64,000 nt of DNA. It comes from Myxococcales bacterium (lineage in GTDB: Bacteria > Myxococcota_A > Polyangia > Polyangiales > Polyangiaceae). How positions within the stretch are numbered: position 1 is the stretch's first letter; each line of letters opens with the position of its first letter. The notes under the pieces are model-generated. The model saw only the letters and a list, made by a program, of their open reading frames with translations. It searched no databases and had not been told where the DNA came from. The position numbers and the translations under genes are program-made. Below, piece after piece: positions 49,840 to 58,675 of the stretch. The DNA is taken from contig JAHFDZ010000001.1 of the NCBI GenBank assembly GCA_023248745.1, positions 1-64,000 on the forward strand. Direction: 5' to 3'.

Positions 49840-50727
49840 TTACCAGCGCACGCGGACGCTGGCTCCGCCCAACGTAGGGGTAATTTCGACTTCTTGTTTC
49901 GGAATCGCGACGCCGACGAGAATCATTGTCAAACCGCCCGCCATCAGGGCACCCGTCGCGCCCCAAAGAGGCGCCGTATCCGACCGTGCCGTCGACTGGT
50001 AAGCAGGCAGCGAACCCACGAGCGCTACGACGCCGGTGACCGAACCCGCGGTTATCGCAACCCCACCTAGCGTGATGAGCGCGATGGCGCCTTCGCTCAG
50101 TTGCTTCTTGTAGTAGCGGCGCTTTTCGTAGCTTCCTTCGCCCGAGTGCGGCGTTTCAATCGGCTGAAGGCGAGGAATCTCAACCCGAGTGATCTCGTGC
50201 TCAAACACGGCGAATTTCTGAGACCACGCGCGATACCCCGGCGCCGCGACTTGAATCGCGTGCTGGCCTGGATCGAGGGGTAGCGGTTCGCCCAGTTCGC
50301 TCGCAGGCACCAACTCTCCGTCGATTCTTACCGCTCCTTTCGGCGAAAGAGGACCTACAATGATCGCTTTGGGTACGCGCGCGCGCAGTGCTCCGAGTTG
50401 CTCATGCGCAAACTTGCGGCGTTCATCACGCCCGTCGGCGATCGCCTGCTTTTCGGCTGCCGTATATGCCTGCGTGGCGCGGCCGAGGCGACCCGCCTTT
50501 TCCCAACAGAGCGCGAGGTTGAGCAACGTGCCGCCACGCGGTTCAAGGCGTTGGCTCTCGGAAAGTCGTGCGCATGCTTCTGCAAAATTGCCGTCTCGCA
50601 TCAGACTACGCGCTTCATCGAACAGTGTTTGCGCGCGCGTTCCCTGATCTCCACGCGCCGAAAGCGGAAGCAAGAGTGCTACCGAAAAGCATAGACAAGC
50701 AACTTTACTTCCTATCGCCGAGGCCAT
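49840..50727 (-). CDS. secreted/membrane TPR protein with PEGA-like segment
   Basis: Signal peptide; TPR-like N-terminus; AVRIDGELVPASELGEPLPLDPGQHAIQVAAPGYRAW; TM segments; start trimmed to MASAIG. Confidence 0.72.
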   Translation of the reverse strand: MASAIGSKVACLCFSVALLLPLSARGDQGTRAQTLFDEARSLMRDGNFAEACARLSESQRLEPRGGTLLNLALCWEKAGRLGRATQAYTAAEKQAIADGRDERRKFAHEQLGALRARVPKAIIVGPLSPKGAVRIDGELVPASELGEPLPLDPGQHAIQVAAPGYRAWSQKFAVFEHEITRVEIPRLQPIETPHSGEGSYEKRRYYKKQLSEGAIALITLGGVAITAGSVTGVVALVGSLPAYQSTARSDTAPLWGATGALMAGGLTMILVGVAIPKQEVEITPTLGGASVRVRW

Positions 50728-52183
50728 GGCTATCCAGCTCACTACCACCAGCCTTCGGGCGTGCGCTCACCTGACGATCCTGAGGCTCGGGCTGTCTGGG
50801 AGCCTCAACTGGTTTTGGCATGCGCGGTGGATTGCCAAACGTCGCTCGCATTGTTTGACGCGGGAGTTGCGGCTGCGGCACGGAGGCACCTTGCGGCACT
50901 TCAAATGTCGCGGCTGGCAATGGTGACGTCAAGGATTCGAGAGGTGGTACCACTTCTGTCTTTGGCAGGACACCGAGCGTGGCGGGCAACGCAGTCGGCT
51001 GTACGGCAGCACGCGCTTGAAGAAAAGTGTGCGGCAGCAGTGCAGCGACACCCGCACCGACGACCATCGACACAACCGCTGTGGTCCCCCATACGTAGCC
51101 CCGCCGAACAGGTTTGCGCAGCGTTTTTGGCGCCAGCGGGAGGGAAGTCAAATCAATCAAAAGTTGATCGATTTTCTCGTAACGCCCTTCGGGCGCTTTT
51201 GAAAGGCAGCGTCCTAGAACGCGCTCAAGCTCGGTGCGTAGCGGTTCGGAAAAGCCAACCAGTTTGGGCGTCGGGCCTGACAGGACCTCGGCGCAGAGAT
51301 CGGCCATCGTTTCGCCTTTGAACGCGACTTGTCCGGTGAGCAACTCGAAGAGCGTGGCGCCGAGAGACCATTGATCAGCGCGCGCGTCGAGCGAACGCGC
51401 GTTGCGGAGCTGCTCTGGGGCCATATATCGCGGTGAACCGAGGCCCATGCTCACGTGAGAAGAGGTCGCCTCGTAGACGCCTGTCACATTGCTCCCATCG
51501 AGAGTCTTGAAAACTCCGAAGTCAAGTAACTTGATCGAAATGCCGTCTGGGTCTTTGAGGCGAAACAAGTTCGACGGCTTGATATCGCGATGAACGATTC
51601 CGCGCGCATGAACTTCGCGGAGGGCGCGACATGTCTCAAGCATCACGCCAACCGCATCGACAGGCGACAGACGTCCCTCACGCGCGAGCCATTCGCCAAC
51701 CGACTCGCCTTCGAGGCGCTCCATCACCATAAACGGCGCGCCCGTTGGCAAGATGCCAGCGTCAAGCACACGCACAACACGATCGCTCTTGAGCTGCGCA
51801 CTTACCTTCGCTTCGCGCACGAAGCGACGGGCAAGCTCAGGATCCTGTGAGCGCGCCACTTTGATGGCAACCCGGCGTTCGAGTGCTACTTGATACGCGT
51901 CGAAAACGTAGCCCATGCCACCAGCACCAAGCAGCCCAATGACGCGGTATTTGCCATCAACAACGTCGTCTTCCTTCAGCGGTAGGACGCCCAGGTTCAT
52001 CGACGCTTGCGTCAGCGCAAAGGGCGTTAGGTTATTTCCACGGCCACTTTCTGGATACGCTGCCGCAAGCAATTCCCTGCACTCTGCACACGAATCGACG
52101 TGCTCGAGCGCAGCCGCTCGCTCCACCAAAGGGCACGCGCCGTCAGACAGTTTGAAAATGAGAGAATCCGAGAGACACGCCAT
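50705..52183 (-). CDS. membrane Ser/Thr protein kinase with N-terminal zf-HC2-like anti-sigma finger
   Basis: N-term LEHVDSCAECRELLAA (H-x3-C-x2-C); kinase motifs GAGGMGYVFDAY, VAIKVA, HRDIKPSN, DFG, GSPRYMAPEQ; TM WGTTAVVSMVVGAGVAALL. Confidence 0.9.
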   Translation of the reverse strand: MACLSDSLIFKLSDGACPLVERAAALEHVDSCAECRELLAAAYPESGRGNNLTPFALTQASMNLGVLPLKEDDVVDGKYRVIGLLGAGGMGYVFDAYQVALERRVAIKVARSQDPELARRFVREAKVSAQLKSDRVVRVLDAGILPTGAPFMVMERLEGESVGEWLAREGRLSPVDAVGVMLETCRALREVHARGIVHRDIKPSNLFRLKDPDGISIKLLDFGVFKTLDGSNVTGVYEATSSHVSMGLGSPRYMAPEQLRNARSLDARADQWSLGATLFELLTGQVAFKGETMADLCAEVLSGPTPKLVGFSEPLRTELERVLGRCLSKAPEGRYEKIDQLLIDLTSLPLAPKTLRKPVRRGYVWGTTAVVSMVVGAGVAALLPHTFLQARAAVQPTALPATLGVLPKTEVVPPLESLTSPLPAATFEVPQGASVPQPQLPRQTMRATFGNPPRMPKPVEAPRQPEPQDRQVSARPKAGGSELDSHGLGDRK

Positions 52184-52301
52184 TTAAGATGCCCAGTCCA
52201 CTACCCTTAGCCCCAGATCACGTTGGGTGTTAGTGACGCTTCGGGCAAATGCAAGCGACTGCGGCGTCTAGTATGGGGGTTGGCGCCCCCGAATAAAACG
52301 A

Positions 52302-53108
52302 ATGCGCAATATGACAAAAACGGTCGAAGAAGCGTGCGTAGCTGCGGAGGTCCGTCACAGCGGCCTACGCGTGAGCCGGACTCAATTCGCCTCCTTTTTG
52401 CGCGACAAGGCGCTCCTGGCAAACGGCCAGCCGCTTGCTCATGGTGGCGACCTTGCGTTCGCTTTTTGCTGCGCGCGGGGCGACGCAATCGCGATCGCCG
52501 CGTTCGAAACAACCTATGTTCCGCCGCTCGTTCGGCTCCTGAAGCAACAGGGCTTCTCGCTCGACCTGACCGACGAGGCTGTGCAACGCCTGCGCACTCT
52601 CCTTTTGGTTGGCGATGACGATTCTCCGCCGAAGATCACTGACTACAAAGGCCACGGGCCGCTCGACGCTTGGCTTCGTGTAACGGGTACACGATTGGCG
52701 CGAAAGCTCATTACGCGCGACAAGCTTGCGAACGCGGAAGGCGATGACGTCCTCCTCGAAACGCGAACGATGGGCGACGATCCTGAACTGGCGTTCATCA
52801 AAGGAACCTACCGCGGCGCGTTTCGACAAGCTTTTCGCGAAGCCCTCACGACACTTGAACCGCGGGCGAGGACCCTCCTGAAGCAACATACGATCGACGG
52901 GCTGAGTATCGACGCGCTCGCACCGATTCATGGTGTGCATCGCGCAACGGTCGCGCGCTGGTTGCAACAAGCACAAGTCAATTTGCTGAACGAAACGCGA
53001 ACGCGCTTTATGAAACTCGCAAAGCTTGCGCCTGAAGAGTGCGAAAGCGTCTTGAGGATGGTCGAAAGCCGCCTGGACGTCACCTATCGACGACTCTCCG
53101 ACATCTAA
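52302..53108 (+). CDS. divergent sigma-70 (ECF-like, Myxococcota-type) RNA polymerase sigma factor
   Basis: Region-4-like ALTTLEPRARTLLKQHTIDGLSIDALAPIHGVHRATVARWLQQAQVNLLNETR; region-2-like LDAWLRVTGTRLARKLI. Confidence 0.78.
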   Translation: MRNMTKTVEEACVAAEVRHSGLRVSRTQFASFLRDKALLANGQPLAHGGDLAFAFCCARGDAIAIAAFETTYVPPLVRLLKQQGFSLDLTDEAVQRLRTLLLVGDDDSPPKITDYKGHGPLDAWLRVTGTRLARKLITRDKLANAEGDDVLLETRTMGDDPELAFIKGTYRGAFRQAFREALTTLEPRARTLLKQHTIDGLSIDALAPIHGVHRATVARWLQQAQVNLLNETRTRFMKLAKLAPEECESVLRMVESRLDVTYRRLSDI

Positions 53109-53112
53109 ACGC

Positions 53113-53175
53113 TGCGACAAAACGTGGGGCACACCGAATAGAGACCGCTCAAACCCCGATGTCGCACACTTTTTT
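53113..53175 (+). terminator. probable bipartite hairpin terminator after the sigma-like gene
   Basis: tgcgac...gtcgca outer arms with inner gggg/cccc, followed by cacacTTTTTT. Confidence 0.5.
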
Positions 53176-53180
53176 CGCGG

Positions 53181-53621
53181 CTAGCCGTTGATGCTCATCA
53201 CGCGCGTAAGGCGCAACGCAAAGAATGGGTGGAGCAGCGCGCCATACAGGACGAGGCGCTTCTCTCGGATCGCTTTGATGAACTCACGCGACGCCTCTTG
53301 ACCTTGTGCATCGTTTTTCGACGCAATGGGTAGGGCGAATCGCGTTGTGATGGGCAAATTGGAGAGACCGAAGATCTCGTCTGTCCCTCCACGAATCGCC
53401 ATGTCGGGAACGCCTACGATGCCGTCGAACACTTCGACTTCGCCGTTTGAAAAGCGCAGCGTGATCGCAACGTCAGCGTCTTCTGCCACGATGGCCGCAA
53501 CACCTGAGAGTGCATTGAAACTCGAACGCTTGTGCGGCTTGTCGCTCAAATTCTGACGCAGGAGATCGGAGAGCATCACCGCGAAACCGTTACCTTCTGC
53601 GCCTGGGGCTAGTCGGATCAT
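53181..53621 (-). CDS. hypothetical protein (possibly SCP2-like lipid-binding fold)
   Basis: VAITLRFSNGEVEVFDGIVGVPDMAIRGGTDEI; ATGA overlap with the M16 gene. Confidence 0.5.
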   Translation of the reverse strand: MIRLAPGAEGNGFAVMLSDLLRQNLSDKPHKRSSFNALSGVAAIVAEDADVAITLRFSNGEVEVFDGIVGVPDMAIRGGTDEIFGLSNLPITTRFALPIASKNDAQGQEASREFIKAIREKRLVLYGALLHPFFALRLTRVMSING

Positions 53622-55096
53622 TTGGGCTTGATGACCTCTCCCTCGGTATCGCGCAACTGTGGCTCACCGAGATTGAGCTCTGAAAGACGTGTTTTGAACC
53701 GCTCGAGCGGACCAACGATGACCAATGTACCGGTGTCGGTTGCAAAGTACTTTTTTGCGAGCGCACTCAGCGCCGGACCGTCGAGAGACGTTGCCTTGGT
53801 CAGGAGCACAGCATCTGCGTCGAGGGGCTTGCCAAAAATTTCATGCGAGGCAAGGCGTGCGCTCATGGCATCCACCGTGCTGTACGAACGAACAAATTCC
53901 GCATTCATGGTTGCGAGCGTTTTGTTCACTTCTTCGTCGGTGAGACCCTTCTCGGCGAACTCGTGCACATCGGCGAGAAGTGCTTTAGACGCATCGATCG
54001 TCGCGTCGGTCTGAACGGCAGCCCAGGCGACCATGATGCCAGGGCTACTCGAAACGCTGAAAGCCGAACGCGCGCCGTAAGTCCATCCGTGCTTCTCGCG
54101 GAGGTCTTGATTGAGGCGCGACGTGAACGATCCCCCGAGCGCGATGTTGGCGCGCATCACGCCGGGTAAATCGCGATCGAGAGCGGACAGACCGTGCCGC
54201 ACAAAGCCCACGACCGCTTGTGGAGCGCCAGGCCGGTCGACAACCACGAGCTGCGGCGCTTTGAAGCTCCCGGTCCCAACGCCAAAACCTGGGGGTGAAG
54301 GGTGAGTCCAGTTGCCGAAGGAAGCGTTGAGAATTTGTGTCAACTCAGTTGACGAGACATCACCCGCGATCGCGAAGTGAGCGTTGAACGATTTGTACCG
54401 CTTTTCGTAGAAGTGACGCACGTCAACAATATTGACTTTTGACGCGCCAGCCAGCGTACCCGACCACGGATGCGCGTTAGGCCCGCCATCGAGCGTGACT
54501 CTTCGCATCACAACCCGCGCAACGGCGTCCGCATCGTCTGCTCGCGACTTGAGTGCGTCCATCCAAAGACCGTGTGCGCGCTTGAAATCGGCGGGAGCGA
54601 ACCTGGGGCGCTGAATGACGTCGGAAAGCAGCGCGATCGCCGGCGCCAGATTCTCTTTCAACACCGTGAATGAGAAATACGCAGCGTCAACATCGACATC
54701 GATGTGCAGTGAAGTGCCGAGCGATTCGAAGGCGGCAGCCAATGCCGACCCGTCGTGCTTCCCCGCCCCTTCGTCGAGCATTTGGGCCGTAAAATAAGCG
54801 AGGCCTTCCTTTCCTACCGGGTCGTCCCACGCGCCCGCATTGAAAGCGAGCGTCACACTCACCAGCGGAACGCGGTGCACTTCTAAGAGACGAAACTCGC
54901 CTCCATTGGCCAACGTCCCCGCTGTAGGCGTGGGTGGCGCGAAAGCTGCGGCAACCTGCGACGTGGGCGCGGGTCCAAGAACGTCGGGAACACTTGCCAC
55001 GACGGGAGGCGCCGACGGCACTTGAATCGGCGATGGCGGTGGCGTCGCCGCTGGTGCGCATGCGGCGAATGCGAGCAACAAGATCCATCGTTTCAT
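53618..55096 (-). CDS. M16 peptidase-like partner subunit (lipoprotein, lacks HxxEH)
   Basis: LLAFAACAPA lipobox; TSRLNQDLREKHGWTYGARSAF. Confidence 0.88.
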   Translation of the reverse strand: MKRWILLLAFAACAPAATPPPSPIQVPSAPPVVASVPDVLGPAPTSQVAAAFAPPTPTAGTLANGGEFRLLEVHRVPLVSVTLAFNAGAWDDPVGKEGLAYFTAQMLDEGAGKHDGSALAAAFESLGTSLHIDVDVDAAYFSFTVLKENLAPAIALLSDVIQRPRFAPADFKRAHGLWMDALKSRADDADAVARVVMRRVTLDGGPNAHPWSGTLAGASKVNIVDVRHFYEKRYKSFNAHFAIAGDVSSTELTQILNASFGNWTHPSPPGFGVGTGSFKAPQLVVVDRPGAPQAVVGFVRHGLSALDRDLPGVMRANIALGGSFTSRLNQDLREKHGWTYGARSAFSVSSSPGIMVAWAAVQTDATIDASKALLADVHEFAEKGLTDEEVNKTLATMNAEFVRSYSTVDAMSARLASHEIFGKPLDADAVLLTKATSLDGPALSALAKKYFATDTGTLVIVGPLERFKTRLSELNLGEPQLRDTEGEVIKPK

Positions 55097-56436
55097 TTCG
55101 CACCCCCTGCTTTTGGCATGACGCGCAAGACGACGCGCCTATCCACCAGATACGTTGCAACCACTCGCTGCAAGTCCTTCGGGGCTGACGATTCGTAGCG
55201 CGCAACGTCCTGCTTTAGAAATCCGGGGTCACCCTTCTCGGCCTCGTAGGCATTCAAGAGCGCCGCACGGGTTCGCACGGTTTGCAGACCCGAAACGAAA
55301 CTCGAGAGGATCAGATTTCGCGACCGCGTGACCTCGGCTTTTGTTGGGCCCTTCTTCGCAACGTCTTGCAACTCGAGCGCCACTTCTTTTTCGATTGCGT
55401 CAAGACTGGCTGCCGACTTTGCGACCACTTCGATCGTGAACTGCGACCCAAGAAAGCCTGAGCTCTGGCTCGCAGATACCTCTTGAGCAAGTTGCTTCTT
55501 TTCGACGAGTCGCTTGTAGAGACGACTCGCTTTGCCGCTTCCGAGCACGTTCGAGAGCAGGTCGAGGTACGCATCCTCTGCCGAGAGATGCTTTGGTGTT
55601 TGCCAGCTGATGACTAGCTTCGGAAATTGAACGTTGTCGGTTACAGTTTCACGCACTTCGCGATCGAGACTTGTCTTCGAGTCCGTAAAGTCTGGCGCAC
55701 CTGGATCGTCTGGCACGGGTGCGACAGGCATCGTCGCGAACCACTTCTCAATGGTGGCTTTCGCATCGGCAGGTTTGAAGTCTCCCGCCACGACCAATGT
55801 CGCGTTCGAAGGAACGTAGTACTTCGCGAAGAAAGTCTTCACGTCGGCAACGCTCGCCGCTTCGAGATCTTCGTGCGAGCCGATCACAGGGTGATGGTAA
55901 GGATGCTTGACCGAATAAAGTAACTCTGGAAGTTTCAAACGAACGATGCCGTACGGCGTGTTTTCGCTCGTCTGTCGTCGCTCGTTTTTGACGACGTCGC
56001 GCTGGGCATTGAGCTTTTCGAGCGTCATGAGCGGCCCGATATCGCGCAGACGGTCGGCTTCGAGCCACAAGAAGAGCGGCAGCAGATGACTCGGCCCTTC
56101 GTCCCAATACGCTGTCCGATCCTCACTCGTCCACGCGTTGTTGTGGCCGCCTTCGGCCTCCATCATGCCGTCAAAAGATCCGGTCGGAACTCGCTTGGTA
56201 CCCATGAACATCAAGTGCTCGAACAGATGGGCGAAACCGGTGCGCTTGGGCTCCTCGAATCGCGAACCCACCTTGTAGGACAGCTCAACCACGACGACTG
56301 GAAGCGCGTGATCTTCGTGGAAGATGACGGTCAACCCGTTGGTGAGCTTCTCTTTGGTAAAGGGAATTGAGAAATCGGCCGCGCTCGCGCTCGAACCAAT
56401 GGCGGCGCTCACAAAAGCAATGGGTACCCAACGCAT
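55093..56436 (-). CDS. M16 zinc peptidase, catalytic-type subunit
   Basis: HLFEH in RTGFAHLFEHLMFMGT; signal peptide; ATGA overlap with its partner. Confidence 0.92.
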   Translation of the reverse strand: MRWVPIAFVSAAIGSSASAADFSIPFTKEKLTNGLTVIFHEDHALPVVVVELSYKVGSRFEEPKRTGFAHLFEHLMFMGTKRVPTGSFDGMMEAEGGHNNAWTSEDRTAYWDEGPSHLLPLFLWLEADRLRDIGPLMTLEKLNAQRDVVKNERRQTSENTPYGIVRLKLPELLYSVKHPYHHPVIGSHEDLEAASVADVKTFFAKYYVPSNATLVVAGDFKPADAKATIEKWFATMPVAPVPDDPGAPDFTDSKTSLDREVRETVTDNVQFPKLVISWQTPKHLSAEDAYLDLLSNVLGSGKASRLYKRLVEKKQLAQEVSASQSSGFLGSQFTIEVVAKSAASLDAIEKEVALELQDVAKKGPTKAEVTRSRNLILSSFVSGLQTVRTRAALLNAYEAEKGDPGFLKQDVARYESSAPKDLQRVVATYLVDRRVVLRVMPKAGGAK

Positions 56437-56491
56437 GGCGCGCCAGCCTACCGCAAGTGTAAGCGGACGTGGCCTTGCACGTTATCGAGGT

Positions 56492-57151
56492 GTGACGACG
56501 CTCGCCCTACACTTGTCTATGCTGCCGCGCGTGGATGACGAAGGGGGTCGCGTGCGTGAACTCGAGCGTACCCTTGTGGAACGCTCGCAGCGAGGCGACC
56601 GCGTGGCGATGGGCGAACTGTGCAAGATGCACGGACCAGCGCTTTACCGCTCGGTGTTGCTGCCCCGGCTTGGCAACGCAGCTGCCGCAAGTGATGCACT
56701 TGCAGAAACGTATGCGCGGGTAATCGAAAAGGTGCACCTCTTCCGATGGCACCCGGCGGGGATTTACCCTTGGCTCCGCACGATGGCGATGAACATTGCA
56801 ATCGACCATCTTCGCGCACAACGCCGTTGGAGCGTTATCTCACCAGACGACTTAGAACGCGATCTGGTCGACCATGACGCCGTTGATATGGAAGTGGAAC
56901 TACTCGCGCACCACGACCTTCAAGAAGCTCGATCGCGAGTTCAAACGGGTCTCCGTATGATTCATCCGCGGTATCGCAAAGCGATTGAGCTTCGGATTCT
57001 CGAGGACAGACCCCGCGAAGAAGTGGCAGCGTTGCTTGACGTCTCACCACCGACGTTTGACGTGCTTCTTCATCGCGCCATGAAAGCCTTGCGCGCGGCC
57101 CTTGTCGCCAACGCAGATGGAGCGCACGCTAGGAAAGAAGCAAGGCGATGA
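56492..57151 (+). CDS. ECF-type RNA polymerase sigma factor (start uncertain)
   Basis: ALAETYARVIEKVHLFRW...WLRTMAMNIAIDHLRAQRR; region 4 YRKAIELRILEDRPREEVAALLDVSPPTFDVLLHRAMKALR. Confidence 0.82.
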   Translation: MTTLALHLSMLPRVDDEGGRVRELERTLVERSQRGDRVAMGELCKMHGPALYRSVLLPRLGNAAAASDALAETYARVIEKVHLFRWHPAGIYPWLRTMAMNIAIDHLRAQRRWSVISPDDLERDLVDHDAVDMEVELLAHHDLQEARSRVQTGLRMIHPRYRKAIELRILEDRPREEVAALLDVSPPTFDVLLHRAMKALRAALVANADGAHARKEARR

Positions 57152-57633
57152 TCCCCCCCCAAGACCGCGACGAAGCGGACAAACGAATTACCGATGAAGA
57201 GCAGCGCGAAGCAGAGGCGCTGCGCGTAGCGCTTGAGACTGGGAACACGGCGCAACGAGACGCGAACGTGGCCCGCGCGATCGCAGCAGCGATGCTCCCT
57301 TCAGAGCTCACCGAAGCGCAGCACCAAGTAGCCTTTGCGCGAGCTGAATGGCTTACCGCGCAGCGAGTCCGAGACGCGAGGAAAAATTGGGTTCGCGGGT
57401 TTGTCGCTGCGACGGTTACATTTTCGACAGCGGCCGCGATCGTGCTGCTTGTTTGGGGCGCTCGCACCTCAAAGAGTGTTCCTTCAAACGGGTTTGGAAC
57501 GTCCACGCAAAGTTTATTCACCGAGCCGTTTGCCCAAGACACAAGCGCATCGACCGAGCGGCTCGATCGCATCGTTGAAGCCCGCTCCCACGCCTTTCGC
57601 TACCAGCGCTATGAGCAGTGGGGTGTGCGATGA
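57148..57633 (+). CDS. single-TM protein, candidate anti-sigma factor
   Basis: ATGA overlap with the ECF gene; one TM (GFVAATVTFSTAAAIVLLVWG). Confidence 0.55.
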   Translation: MIPPQDRDEADKRITDEEQREAEALRVALETGNTAQRDANVARAIAAAMLPSELTEAQHQVAFARAEWLTAQRVRDARKNWVRGFVAATVTFSTAAAIVLLVWGARTSKSVPSNGFGTSTQSLFTEPFAQDTSASTERLDRIVEARSHAFRYQRYEQWGVR

Positions 57634-58154
57634 GCAGGTGGTTCGTGTTCGCGTGGTTGCTTCTCGCAGGCTGTTCGAACCCGCAAATTTCGGACGTTCC
57701 AAGTACCGAGGTGATGTCCTTTCTTTCGGCGACACAAGCGCTCCACCGCCAGGCCGACATCCACGAAAATGCCAATCGACAAGGCGATGCGCTCGCCGCG
57801 CTCGAGCGCATCATCGCGCTTCCGCAACCTCGCGCGACACCCGAAATTCACGAGGTTCTTGCCGACACGCACGCACGCATCGCGGAAACGCTTCTCAAGC
57901 AAGGCAAACTTGACAAGGCGATTGACCATGTTCGAAAAGGTCTGGCGCACGCTCAGTCGCCCACTTTTTTTCGAGGGCACCTGCTCGAAGTCGAAGGCGC
58001 AATTCTCGAGGCAGAAAGTAAGAACTTGCGTGCGGCCGGCAAAGAATCAGAAGCAGACGAAAAAAGGAAAGCTGCGCTCGCTCGTCTAAATGAAGCGGTG
58101 GCGATTCATGAGAGCGTGATTCGCCATCAGCTTGGCGACGCAGGAACGAAATAA
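57630..58154 (+). CDS. TPR-type lipoprotein
   Basis: MSRWFVFAWLLLAGCSNP lipobox; helical repeats; ATGA overlap. Confidence 0.65.
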   Translation: MSRWFVFAWLLLAGCSNPQISDVPSTEVMSFLSATQALHRQADIHENANRQGDALAALERIIALPQPRATPEIHEVLADTHARIAETLLKQGKLDKAIDHVRKGLAHAQSPTFFRGHLLEVEGAILEAESKNLRAAGKESEADEKRKAALARLNEAVAIHESVIRHQLGDAGTK

Positions 58155-58636
58155 TGAACACTCGAAGGCTACTCATCCTCGCACTGCTAACGGCATTTGC
58201 CGTGGCGTGCGGAGCCGGGCAGCAACCGGCAGCTGCACCGCCATCGGCAACGCAGTCCGAAGCACACGATGCTGCGGCCGCGCGGCAACCCGCACCAGGG
58301 GCAACAACACCAACAGCGACAACAACACCAGGCGCGTCCCCTTTTCCTTCCGGACTACCCACGTCGCCGCTCACTCCCACGAGTCGCTTCGTCGAGCGTG
58401 AGCGAATCGTCCAGGAACTTACCCTGTTGCAAAAGGGCCTCGACCTGTCGCTCAACGCGGGTGTTCGCCAGTGCGATCTCGCATGCCGTGCACTCACTTC
58501 GATGGAAAAGGCCGTCGAAAAACTGTGCCGTATGGCACAAGACGATGCCGAGCAGAAACAGTGCGACGATGCGCGCGGAAGACTGCGCGACGCCACGACG
58601 CGCGTGAAAACCGAATGCGGCGAGTGCGCACACTGA
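58154..58636 (+). CDS. small lipoprotein with Thr/Pro/Ala linker and Cys-containing C-terminal domain
   Basis: LLTAFAVACGAG lipobox; TAATG overlap. Confidence 0.6.
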   Translation: MNTRRLLILALLTAFAVACGAGQQPAAAPPSATQSEAHDAAAARQPAPGATTPTATTTPGASPFPSGLPTSPLTPTSRFVERERIVQELTLLQKGLDLSLNAGVRQCDLACRALTSMEKAVEKLCRMAQDDAEQKQCDDARGRLRDATTRVKTECGECAH

Positions 58637-58675
58637 CGCACCTGCAAAGACATAGCGATGATGTGACTGGACCTT

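Noticed and set aside
52275-52290. ggggg/ccccc hairpin just upstream of the sigma-like gene as a riboswitch
   Set aside because: Only a 5-bp stem with no conserved fold recognised; could be chance in a short intergenic region
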